Below are positions 6,533-13,721 of a stretch of DNA of 64,000 bases, piece by piece; position 1 is the first letter of the stretch; every line of letters begins with the position of its first letter. Where the stretch lies: assembly GCA_008015835.1 (NCBI GenBank), contig SSGH01000036.1, forward strand, positions 37,131 through 101,130, written 5' to 3'. Both the position numbers and the translations under genes were made by a program. The notes below the pieces were generated by a model that saw nothing but the letters and a program-made list of their open reading frames with translations, was not told the origin of the DNA and ran no database searches. Source of the stretch: Lysobacter sp. GTDB lineage: Bacteria > Pseudomonadota > Gammaproteobacteria > Xanthomonadales > Xanthomonadaceae.

Positions 6533-8908
6533 GTGTATCGCATGCCGTCCGATCGAAGCGATTCTTCCAGCGGCGCCGTCGGTGCGTCGTACGCGGCCTT
6601 CCAATTATCGAAGGCCTTGATCGCGGTGGAGGATGGCGCGAATGCCGACGCCCGCGCGAATGCGGAAGCGCGCGCGACGCGTTGGCGGCAAGTGATGGAC
6701 CATATTTTGGCGGGCACCGCGGCCTACGGTTCGCGCACGCCGTTCGCGGATGTGCCGGCGTGGGCCACGCTCGAGGTGGCGACCGGCGGGTTCGCGACCG
6801 GCACCTTGTTGGCGGGCGGCGAACTCAGCGCATACGAACGCGCGTTGGCGGCGTCGCTCGCGGGCGTTCGCGCGGATCGGACGCGCCTCGATCTCAACGC
6901 CTGGCATCTGACCGATGCGGGGCTCGATGCGCTGCAGCAGCGATTGCGATCCGGCGACTATCGCATCGACGTGCCTGAAGAGGCCGCCTTACCGACGGTC
7001 GCCTGGTTGATCGCGCACGGGCGCGCCGACGCTGCGCGCGCGTTGCTCGACGATATCGCGCCGTACTTCGATCGGCTGCGCTTTTTCCCGCCGCCCGCGC
7101 AGGGCGCGACGCCCGCCGCCGCGGAAGTGAATCTCTTCACCGCAGGCGATGCGGCGCGACGACTCGCGTGTCTGAGCGAACAGCCGCGATTGGCGGCGCA
7201 GCGCCGAGCCATCGCGCTGCGGCTGCCGCTGTACGACGAGGCCGTGGCGTTGTGCTTGCAGACTTACGACGACGGCTGGCCGTGTCGCCATTACCCGGAC
7301 GGCTGGCGCGCCGCTGCTGAGGCGTTGTGCGCGCGCGCGGCCGCATCGCAGGACGCGCCGCGAGAAGCGAACGCGGCGGCGAAGAATCGCGCACAGGAGT
7401 TGCTGTCATTGCTTGCCGTCTGCGCGCGCGATCCCGCATCGCTGAGCGGACGGCAGGTCGGTCGTATCCGTCGCATCGTCGACGACTTCGTGCGCGCCCA
7501 CGGCCAGCCGGGCAGCGAAACGCATCGCGCCCTGCGCGCCCGGCAGCAGCGCGATGTCGCCGCGTCGCCGCACCATCGCATCGGCCACGCGGTCGCCGCG
7601 CGGTTGGCGGCGTATCCGGCGCGCGAGGGCATCGCCGACTTCGCGCCGCTGTCGGTGCCGATCAGCGCCGAGGAAGCGCAGGCGTATGCGCTCGAAGCGG
7701 GCGCTGCGTTGCCGCCGGCCGTGTTGCGTCGCTTGCGGTCCTGCCGGCGCGGCACCATCGCCGAATTGATCGCGTGCGGCTTGATCACCTCGGGCGACAC
7801 GCTCGCGCGCGTGCTGCCCGCGCTGACCGCGGAGATTCGCAGCGTCGGTTTCGCCGACGCCGCGTTGGGCCGCTTGTATGCGGCGACGTATCGCGCGTTC
7901 CGCCGTCGACGCTCGTTGCTGCTGCTCGATCTGCAGAGTCAGGTGAGTCTGCGCGAACTGCCGTGGGCGGCCGCGCTGGAGCGCGAACGCAGCGCGGACG
8001 CGACGGCGGCATCGGCGGCGCGTCAAGCGCTAGCGGAAGCGGCGATCGCGACGTTGTCGGCGTTCCCGCACGCCATCGTTCCGAACAAACTGTTGCAGGA
8101 ATTTCGCGCCTTGGCCGACACCGCCGAGTCGGATCTGCCGTTCGTGGACGAAGTGGCGGCCGATATTTTCATGGGCGAGTTCTCCCAAAAATTCGTCGAC
8201 GCCGCGCGCCGCGCCGCGCGCGTGCTCGCCGGCACGCTGTACGCCGATTACTACGCGATCGATATCGATGCGCTGGCGCAGCTTCCGGATAAGCCCAAGA
8301 CGAGTGCGCGGCGGTTGTGGCGACTCGATTTGCCGCAACGCGGCGATGCGCTTTCGAAGATGGCGGCCGAACGCGCCGGCGTTTCTCTCGGCGGGTACCG
8401 AGCGGCCGAGAACGGCACCGTGCTGGAACAGGCGCAGATTCTCACCACGCACAACCTCGCGCTGCTGTTCGAGGCTTTCGATCTCAAGACCGCGTTGCGC
8501 CCGCAGTTGGCGACGCTCGCGTTGCGCTGTTTCGAATGGATCTGCGAACGCCAGCGGATGCGGCTCGACGACTGGCATGCCCGGCTGATCATGGTCAAGA
8601 AAACCGCATACGCCTGGCGACAGATGCTGTTTTTCCTGTCGATGCTCGACGATGCATCGCGTCGCACCGCGCTGGAAGCGATCGAAGCGCGCTTCCTCGA
8701 ACAACCCGAACGGATCCGCGACGCCTTCGACCCCGCGATGCGCGGTCTGCGTCTTGCGGCTGCGGGGCAGCGTCTCCCGCAGCCCGCGGATGCGAGCGAT
8801 GCCGCGAGCGATGGCGCGAACGACGGCGCCCGCGTGTTCCTCGGTTGGACCGTCGGCCCGCATTGGTTCTTGTCGAACCTCGCGTCCCGGGCCGCGACGG
8901 CGGAGTGA
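6533..8908 (+). CDS. Large conserved-looking protein of unknown function
   Basis: 791 residues if the GTG at 6533 is used, or 788 from the ATG at 6542; neither has a clear ribosome-binding site, and the frame begins 17 bases after the tRNA. The product looks soluble and mostly helical, rich in Ala, Arg and Leu, with no signal peptide or membrane segment. No catalytic signature is recognised. The most distinctive stretches are RRLRSCRRGTIAELIACGLI (mid-protein), NGTVLEQAQILTTHNLALLF and the terminal RVFLGWTVGPHWFLSNL. These look like family-conserved blocks because they are less Ala-rich than the rest. Codon bias is strongly GC3, as in the neighbours, so it is a real coding frame. It is flanked by two tRNA genes, with no integrase and no partner gene. 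Confidence 0.75.
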   Translation: MYRMPSDRSDSSSGAVGASYAAFQLSKALIAVEDGANADARANAEARATRWRQVMDHILAGTAAYGSRTPFADVPAWATLEVATGGFATGTLLAGGELSAYERALAASLAGVRADRTRLDLNAWHLTDAGLDALQQRLRSGDYRIDVPEEAALPTVAWLIAHGRADAARALLDDIAPYFDRLRFFPPPAQGATPAAAEVNLFTAGDAARRLACLSEQPRLAAQRRAIALRLPLYDEAVALCLQTYDDGWPCRHYPDGWRAAAEALCARAAASQDAPREANAAAKNRAQELLSLLAVCARDPASLSGRQVGRIRRIVDDFVRAHGQPGSETHRALRARQQRDVAASPHHRIGHAVAARLAAYPAREGIADFAPLSVPISAEEAQAYALEAGAALPPAVLRRLRSCRRGTIAELIACGLITSGDTLARVLPALTAEIRSVGFADAALGRLYAATYRAFRRRRSLLLLDLQSQVSLRELPWAAALERERSADATAASAARQALAEAAIATLSAFPHAIVPNKLLQEFRALADTAESDLPFVDEVAADIFMGEFSQKFVDAARRAARVLAGTLYADYYAIDIDALAQLPDKPKTSARRLWRLDLPQRGDALSKMAAERAGVSLGGYRAAENGTVLEQAQILTTHNLALLFEAFDLKTALRPQLATLALRCFEWICERQRMRLDDWHARLIMVKKTAYAWRQMLFFLSMLDDASRRTALEAIEARFLEQPERIRDAFDPAMRGLRLAAAGQRLPQPADASDAASDGANDGARVFLGWTVGPHWFLSNLASRAATAE

Positions 8909-8970
8909 TGCGCGTACGAACGCACGGCGCAGTCGTGCATCGCCGTGTACACGATCGGCCGACCAACAAA

Positions 8971-8998
8971 AAACCGACCCGCTCGCGCGGGTCGGTTT
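8971..8998 (-). terminator. Intrinsic terminator after tRNA-Val
   Basis: A perfect 12-bp stem, AAACCGACCCGC (8971-8982) and GCGGGTCGGTTT (8987-8998), with a TCGC loop. Read on the minus strand it ends in a run of six T and lies directly after the tRNA-Val gene. It may also stop rightward transcription from the 791-residue gene. Confidence 0.8.
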
Positions 8999-9004
8999 CG
9001 TGTT

Positions 9005-9079
9005 TGGTGGGCGGTGCAGGGTTCGAACCTGCGACCCTTGCCGTGTGAAGGCAATGCTCTACCGCTGAGCTAACCGCCC
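9005..9079 (-). tRNA. tRNA-Val(CAC)
   Basis: The minus strand folds as GGGCGGT acceptor, D arm GCTC..GAGC, anticodon stem TTGCC/GGCAA with loop TTCACAC, T arm GCAGG/CCTGC, matching 3' acceptor ACCGCCC, discriminator A and encoded CCA. The anticodon is CAC, giving valine (GUG). A strong terminator follows it. Confidence 0.92.
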
Positions 9080-9161
9080 GATATTCGGGCCGCGTATTCT
9101 ACGCGGCCGGCTCCCCGGCAGGCAAGCCGTCGCGGCCTCCGGGCGGGGAGGGCGGGGCGGG

Positions 9162-10013
9162 TCACTCCAACTGCGATTTCGCGTAGGCCACGTCCAGGGC
9201 TTCCATCGCGTCCACCGGCTTGCATTTCGCGGCTTTTTCGTAGGCGGCGGCGGCCTCATCCTCTTTCTTGTCGCCGTGCAGCAGCATCAGCAGATTGCCG
9301 TGCTCGATGTGGGCGATCGGCGAGTCCGGGGTAAGTTTGAGCGCGGTTTTGATGTGTTTGTCGGCTTCGGACGCCTTGGCGCCGTAGGTGAGGCCGCCGA
9401 TCATCGCGCCGACCTTACCGATGATTTCGCCGTGGTAGATCGCCATCGCGGTGTGCGCTTCGGCGTGCTTGGGCTCCAGTTCCAGGGTGGCGTCGAGCGC
9501 GGTGCGCACTTTGCCGGCGATGCCGTCCTTCAGCGCTTTGGCGATCGACAGGCCCTGGCTGTAGCGGCCTAACGCGAACGCGTGGCGGTAGTGGCTGTTG
9601 GCCTCGTCCGGCAGCGCTTTGACCGCGGCTTCGGCCAGTTTCGCGGCCAATTCGAAGCGTTTGAGCTTTTCCGCATCGTCATCGACCAGATGCGTGGTGT
9701 GGATGCCCAGCGCCTTCACCGCGACCGAGGCCCCGACCGGGCCCAGCGCTTCGCCGGCGTCGAACGCGGCCTTGAAATCGCCGCGATGGAAGGCGCGCCA
9801 GGCGTCCTGCAGCGCCTCGGCGAGCGCATCGGCGTCGAGGCCTTTCGGCGCGGCTTTACCGGCGGCTTTGATCAACGCGGCGGCGCGCTTGCTGTCCGGG
9901 AACGGTTCGGCGTCGCCGGCGTGCAGCTTGGGCCAGGATTTCTTCAACGCATCGCCGGCGTAGGCGAAGGCTTTGGCATCGTGCGTAAAAGCGGCCCAGG
10001 CGGATTTGGCCAT
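9162..10013 (-). CDS. Tetratricopeptide/RMDN-like repeat protein
   Basis: 283 residues from the ATG at 10013, chosen because GAGGAA lies about 8 bases upstream and the protein then begins MAKSAWAAF. The sequence is helical and repetitive. Segments such as ANSHYRHAFALGRYSQG, LELEPKHAEAHTAMAIYHGE and LKLTPDSPIAHIEHGNLLML are TPR-like and resemble the regulator-of-microtubule-dynamics (RMDN) type of TPR protein found in many proteobacteria. There is no signal peptide, so it should be cytoplasmic. It is convergent with nothing and divergent from the phasin-like gene at 10267. The role is unknown beyond protein-protein contact. Confidence 0.75.
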   Translation of the reverse strand: MAKSAWAAFTHDAKAFAYAGDALKKSWPKLHAGDAEPFPDSKRAAALIKAAGKAAPKGLDADALAEALQDAWRAFHRGDFKAAFDAGEALGPVGASVAVKALGIHTTHLVDDDAEKLKRFELAAKLAEAAVKALPDEANSHYRHAFALGRYSQGLSIAKALKDGIAGKVRTALDATLELEPKHAEAHTAMAIYHGEIIGKVGAMIGGLTYGAKASEADKHIKTALKLTPDSPIAHIEHGNLLMLLHGDKKEDEAAAAYEKAAKCKPVDAMEALDVAYAKSQLE

Positions 10014-10266
10014 GATCAGTGTTCCTCGCGTCGCTGGCGGTCGAAAAGGTGGGCGACAGCATCCCGCGAGTCGTGCCGACAGGCAAGCCCTCGACGCTGT
10101 CGGTGTCGCGATCGCGGGCCACGCAAAGGCGAATCGACAGCGGCGCGAGGCGATCGCGCCTGCGCGCGTCGCGGCGACCGCGAGGCCTAGTGTGTTTGCT
10201 CGGCCGCTGCGGCGCATGATGCGTCCATCCAAAACCGGCCTCAGGCCTCAGCAACGGAGCACCCCC

Positions 10267-10683
10267 ATGGCACGCAAGAAGATCGTTCGCACCCGGACCG
10301 CTCGCATCGCGACCGAAGCCGGCCCCCGTCACCTGTGGCTCGCCGGTCTGGGCGTGGCCGCCATCGCCGGCCGCGAGGGCATGGCCGCCGCCGCCGGCGC
10401 CGCGCAGCGCATCGCGTTGGCGCGCAAGCAGGCGATCGCCGCCGTCGGCCAAGCGCAGTCGAACGTGCTGTCGACCGTCGCCGATCTGCGCAGCCAGATC
10501 GAAACCGGCACTGGCGACATGGTCGCCAAACTCGAAACCGCGGTTCAGCCGCTGATCGCGAAGTTCAAGCCGGCGAAGGCCAAGCGCACCGCGCGTCGCG
10601 GCCGCCCGGTCGGCAGCAAGAACAAGAACCCGCGCCGCGTCGCGAAGAAGGTCAAGACGGTGCGTCGCGCGCGCAAAGCCTAA
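10267..10683 (+). CDS. Short phasin-like protein with basic tail
   Basis: 138 residues. The first half (HLWLAGLGVAAIAGREG, then a helix running to about residue 100) matches the start of PhaF/PhaI-type phasins, including the LAGLG motif also seen in the phasin gene at 16138. The C-terminal 40 residues are Lys/Arg/Pro-rich (AKAKRTARRGRPVGSKNKN), like the DNA-binding AAKP tails of PhaF. Family role: binding polyhydroxyalkanoate or lipid granules and tethering them to DNA. The GGAG before the start supports ATG 10267. A strong terminator follows. The short length could also fit a histone-like protein. Confidence 0.65.
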   Translation: MARKKIVRTRTARIATEAGPRHLWLAGLGVAAIAGREGMAAAAGAAQRIALARKQAIAAVGQAQSNVLSTVADLRSQIETGTGDMVAKLETAVQPLIAKFKPAKAKRTARRGRPVGSKNKNPRRVAKKVKTVRRARKA

Positions 10684-10710
10684 TCGTCGCGAACAACCGT
10701 GCGTATACGC

Positions 10711-10738
10711 GAAAAGGGCGCCGAAAGGCGCCCTTTTC
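10711..10738. terminator. Bidirectional intrinsic terminator
   Basis: A perfect 12-bp stem GAAAAGGGCGCC / GGCGCCCTTTTC with a GAAA loop. It sits between the convergent phasin-like gene (ending 10683) and the first small Cys-protein gene (ending 10813), with T-rich sequence on the plus side. Confidence 0.85.
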
Positions 10739-10812
10739 GTTTGCCTCGCGGTCGCCGCCTCCATCGCATGGTGGGGCCGATTCGCGAAGCGCGTCCTCGA
10801 TGCGTCGTTCGC

Positions 10813-11007
10813 TCAGGGAATCGGACAGCCGTAGCGGGCGAGGCAATCTTCGTAGCGGGCGTAGCACTCGTAGTACGAGACGCCGCTGGCGCGGCATTGC
10901 AAGAATTGTCTGTAGCACGGGTTCGGCGAACACGCCGCGTTGGTGGATGCGGTGGCGAGCGTCAGAACGAAGCCGGCGGCCAAGGCGAGAATGGTGTTGC
11001 GTTTCAT
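10813..11007 (-). CDS. Small secreted cysteine protein, twin-CX6C family member 1
   Basis: 64 residues from the ATG at 11007, with GGAGGG about 8 bases upstream. A signal peptide (MKRNTILALAAGFVLTLATA, cleaved after Ala-x-Ala at about 25) precedes a mature part with CYRQFLQC, nine residues, CYARYEDC, then LARYGCPIP. The cysteine spacing C-X6-C-X9-C-X6-C-X5-C is shared exactly with members 2 and 3, and its first four Cys with member 4. Such spacing would suit two helices clamped by disulfides in the periplasm or outside the cell. I do not recognise the family. It lies between a terminator on each side, so it is probably transcribed alone. Confidence 0.8.
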   Translation of the reverse strand: MKRNTILALAAGFVLTLATASTNAACSPNPCYRQFLQCRASGVSYYECYARYEDCLARYGCPIP

Positions 11008-11133
11008 GATGGAGCCCTCCGTGAGCGAATGAATCCCCTGTCGGCGCACGATATCGCCGATGGCTCGCGCATTTTTCTGCGCACGCGCACGGTTTCGATT
11101 TTCGCTTCGGATTTCGCCCCCGCTCGAGCGAAA

Positions 11134-11159
11134 AAATGGGCGCCCTCGGGCGCCCATTT
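11134..11159 (-). terminator. Intrinsic terminator after Cys-protein 2
   Basis: A 12-bp stem AAATGGGCGCCC / GGGCGCCCATTT with a 2-base centre. On the minus strand it continues into TTT, about 100 bases after the end of the gene at 11259. Confidence 0.75.
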
Positions 11160-11258
11160 CGGTGCATGTCGTCGCCTCGACGGGCGACTCCACGACGAGC
11201 GGCGCTCGCGCGCGTTCGCCGCAGAGGGCGTCGGAGCGCTCGCGTGCCGCGACGACGA

Positions 11259-11462
11259 TCAGGGCACCATGCAACCCGCGTAGTACAGGCAGGTTTCGTA
11301 TTGCTCGTAGCAGGTGTAGTAATTGCCGCCGTTGGCCATGCAGGCCTGGTATTTCTTGAAGCAGGTGCTGCAAGCGCCGGGCGAGGCGGCGTTGCTCGCC
11401 AGCGCGCCGGAGAACAAGGCGATGGCCGCGGCGGCGAGGGTCAGCGTACGAAATTTCTTCAT
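11259..11462 (-). CDS. Small secreted cysteine protein, twin-CX6C family member 2
   Basis: 67 residues from the ATG at 11462. The signal peptide (MKKFRTLTLAAAAIALFSGA) is followed by an ASNA cleavage site. The mature part has an extra CSTC at its start, then CFKKYQAC, nine residues including NGGNYYT, CYEQYETC and LYYAGCMVP. The C-X6-C-X9-C-X6-C-X5-C spacing is identical to member 1, and the aromatic YY before the third Cys is also shared. It has its own terminator (11134-11159). Function unknown. Its duplication beside members 1, 3 and 4 points to an expanding paralogue set. Confidence 0.8.
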   Translation of the reverse strand: MKKFRTLTLAAAAIALFSGALASNAASPGACSTCFKKYQACMANGGNYYTCYEQYETCLYYAGCMVP

Positions 11463-11611
11463 GATCGATTCCTTCGATAAAGAGGACGCCCCCTGCAGAT
11501 AGGAGCTTAGCGCTTGTCTGAGGGCGCGAAAAGGCGCGAAACCGTGCGGGCCGTCGCGCTCCGTCATCGCGCCGAGACGCGATGACGGGCGATGTAGCCT
11601 CGTTTTGCGAA

Positions 11612-11833
11612 TCAAGGCATCGGGGCGCAGCCTTTGGTCGCGAGGCATTTCTCGTATCTGAACTCGCAAATCGCGGGATTGGTGCCGTTCGCGATGCAGG
11701 CTGCCGCCGCATCGCTGCAGGCGCGCCAATCCGACGGGTAGCAAGCGGCATACGCGGTGCCGATCGCGCCGCCGAGTGCGACCGCTATCACACAGGCCGT
11801 GGCGAACGAGGATTTCGTAAAGAGTCGTTTCAT
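11612..11833 (-). CDS. Small secreted cysteine protein, twin-CX6C family member 3
   Basis: 73 residues. A signal peptide (basic start, then ATACVIAVALGGAIGTAYA) is followed by a mature domain starting ACYPSDWRAC. The family pattern follows: CSDAAAAC, nine residues with IANGT, CEFRYEKC, then LATKGCAPMP. Spacing C-X6-C-X9-C-X6-C-X5-C equals that of members 1 and 2, while most other residues differ, which argues that the cysteine frame is under selection. An AAGGAGCGAT run just before the ATG is a good ribosome-binding site. Role unknown. Confidence 0.8.
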   Translation of the reverse strand: MKRLFTKSSFATACVIAVALGGAIGTAYAACYPSDWRACSDAAAACIANGTNPAICEFRYEKCLATKGCAPMP

Positions 11834-11935
11834 AGGGATCGCTCCTTGATGGTTGAGACCGCTGCGGATCGTCTCGAATCGAGCGCCGAGCGGATGGGTC
11901 GGCTCGATGTCACGATACGGTCGACGATCGTTCCG

Positions 11936-12175
11936 TCAGTCTTTGCGCGCCGCGGTCGGAAGCATCATGGCGGCGGAGCCCTTGGCCGGATAGTAGCCGT
12001 AGCGGCAGTAGTAGTAGTTGTCCATGCACATATCGGGATCGTAGCCGGCGGCGATGCATGCGCGATATTCCTGCAGGCATTCGTAGTTGCGGATCGGATC
12101 GGCTTGCGTGGACGGCGCGGCGAGCAGCAGACCGATCGCGACGACGATGGCGCTGGTTTTCAGGGACAGGTTCAT
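11936..12175 (-). CDS. Small secreted cysteine protein, twin-CX6C family member 4
   Basis: 79 residues from the ATG at 12175 (AAAGGAACTGACC upstream). The signal peptide (AIVVAIGLLLAAPSTQA) leads into YECLQEYRAC, nine residues, CMDNYYYC, and a Tyr-rich RYGYYP segment. It keeps C-X6-C-X9-C-X6-C but lacks the fifth Cys, and it ends in a longer tail (KGSAAMMLPTAARKD). It is the most divergent and most upstream copy. Function unknown. Confidence 0.75.
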   Translation of the reverse strand: MNLSLKTSAIVVAIGLLLAAPSTQADPIRNYECLQEYRACIAAGYDPDMCMDNYYYCRYGYYPAKGSAAMMLPTAARKD

Positions 12176-12482
12176 GGTCAGTTCCTTTGAGACGAACGAG
12201 GTGGAATCGGTCTCCGCAGACGCATCGACCGATCGTGCTCGGCTTCGAGAACGGACATTCGCATCGGTAAGGAAGGTCGCGGTCGCTGTGCGCGAATGCC
12301 GAAACCTATGAGCCGAGGACGGGAAAGCGGCCCCTGTCCTTGGGCCATCGTTCGATGCGGGCATCCGTGCCGGAGCCGCCCCCTGTCGGGGCAGCATAGC
12401 GCCATTCGCGCGCGATGGCGCGGCGAGTCGATATTCGGGGAGCGGTGCGCGGATCGACGCGACGAACGAGCGCCAGAGGCGC
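12176..12482. other. Intergenic region upstream of the Cys-protein array
   Basis: About 300 bases between the array and the tetR gene. It should carry the promoter of member 4. Only a small GCCCC-CTGTC-GGGGC hairpin near 12379-12393 is visible; no gene was recognised. Confidence 0.35.
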
Positions 12483-13109
12483 TCAGTCGCGATAAGCGCG
12501 GATCAGCGTATTCAGGTGGACGCGTTCGGCGTCGCGCAGGAACGGCGCGAGCAGCATCATGACTTGCACGATGCCCTGGCGGATCGCGGTCTGCTCGTCG
12601 CGGTCGCCGCGTGCGGCGGAATAATTCAGCCAGAAGGTGGAGAGCACCAGCACGTTCGTCGCCGCCGCGTTCAATTCGTCGGCCGAGCCGCGCATGATTT
12701 CCGCTTGGCTCAACCCGCGCATCACCAAGTGCGCGCGTTCGTCGGCGCGTTTGAGAATCCGCGCGAAGCGCATTCTCAAACGCCGGTTACGGCTGAGGAT
12801 TTCGACCAAATCGCGATACAGGAAGCGATAGTCCCAGATGCACTCGAACACGAGATGCAATTGCAGCCAAATGTCTTCCAGTTCCGGCAATCGGCCGCTC
12901 GGCGCGGCCAGCGCGTCGTCCATGCGCTCTTCGTAGCGCGCGAACAACTGCTCGATGATGTCGTCCTTGTTGCGGAAGTGGTAGTACAAATTGCCGGGGC
13001 TGATCTCCAGCTCGTCGGCGATGTGATTCGTGGTGACGTTCGGCTCGCCCTGCGTGTTGAACATCGCAAGGGACGTGTCGAGAATCCGCTGGCGGGTCTG
13101 TCTCGCCAT
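12483..13109 (-). CDS. TetR/AcrR family transcriptional regulator
   Basis: 208 residues. The N-terminal TetR helix-turn-helix is clear: RQRILDTSLAMFNTQGEPNV (about 5-24), then TTNHIADELEISPGNLYYHF and RNKDDIIEQLF. The rest is an all-helical ligand domain without an obvious ligand signature. It lies 22 bases after the acyl-CoA-binding protein gene and opposite the fatty acyl-CoA reductase gene. A role in sensing acyl-CoA or fatty acids and controlling these neighbours is inferred from that context only. Confidence 0.88.
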   Translation of the reverse strand: MARQTRQRILDTSLAMFNTQGEPNVTTNHIADELEISPGNLYYHFRNKDDIIEQLFARYEERMDDALAAPSGRLPELEDIWLQLHLVFECIWDYRFLYRDLVEILSRNRRLRMRFARILKRADERAHLVMRGLSQAEIMRGSADELNAAATNVLVLSTFWLNYSAARGDRDEQTAIRQGIVQVMMLLAPFLRDAERVHLNTLIRAYRD

Positions 13110-13131
13110 CGATGCGCGGCGGGCGTACGCG

Positions 13132-13389
13132 TCAGCCGGCGAGTTTCTTGACGAGATCGACGTATTTCTTCATCGCCTCGTCCTGACCGGTGCCTTTGAG
13201 CTTGGCCCAGGCTTCGTACTTGGCGGTGCCGACGAAATCGAAGAAGCCGGGCTTGTCGCCCTTCACGTCGCCTTCGGCGCCCTGTTTGTATAGCGCGTAA
13301 AGGCGCAGCAGGGTGTCGTTATCGGGGCGGTCGCTGAGGTTTTGGACGTCTTTGGCGGCTTGCTCGAACGCGGCTTTCAAATCGGACAT
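13132..13389 (-). CDS. Acyl-CoA-binding protein (ACBP)
   Basis: 85 residues from the ATG at 13389, which has GGGAGGA upstream; an upstream in-frame start would add 12 residues without support. The ACBP core is evident: FEQAAKDVQNL, LLRLYALYKQGAEGDV, then KPGFFDFVGTAKYEAWAKLKG and the terminal KKYVDLVKKL. ACBP binds long-chain acyl-CoA in the cytoplasm. It is the first gene of a likely two-gene unit with the TetR regulator and is divergent from the reductase gene at 13722. Confidence 0.93.
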   Translation of the reverse strand: MSDLKAAFEQAAKDVQNLSDRPDNDTLLRLYALYKQGAEGDVKGDKPGFFDFVGTAKYEAWAKLKGTGQDEAMKKYVDLVKKLAG

Positions 13390-13721
13390 GGTTGGCATCC
13401 TCCCGTGGTGGCGGCATGACACCATGGGACGGCAGGTGGGTCAACCGCCATCGTCGATGCGGCATCGGCCGCCCTCATCCGGATGCGTGCCCAGGCGCGG
13501 GCGCTGCCGGACGTCGGTCGAAACGGACCGGGCCGGGGGAGGCATGAGCATCGTGCCCGCGTTCCGACCGAGCTATCGCATACCGGGTTTTCGGGAGACG
13601 AAGCCCGCGCCGACGGGCCGTCGGCGGGCCGGGGCGATTGTCCTGATCCGTCGGCTCTGGCAACGTAGGCGATTCCGGGCCGTTCGCGGCCCATCGGTTC
13701 CATTCTCATGAGGGCGAGGAC
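13390..13721. promoter_or_regulatory. Divergent promoter region between ACBP and acyl-CoA reductase genes
   Basis: A 332-base intergenic region serving two divergent genes of acyl metabolism. It is the likely binding place for the neighbouring TetR regulator, but I could not identify a convincing operator palindrome or promoter boxes by eye. AGGGCGAGGAC before 13722 is the ribosome-binding site of the reductase. Confidence 0.35.

Noticed and set aside
6442..9079. A tRNA-bounded genomic island
   Set aside because: The two tRNA genes lie on opposite strands with only one gene between them, no integrase, and no direct repeat of a tRNA 3' end was found.
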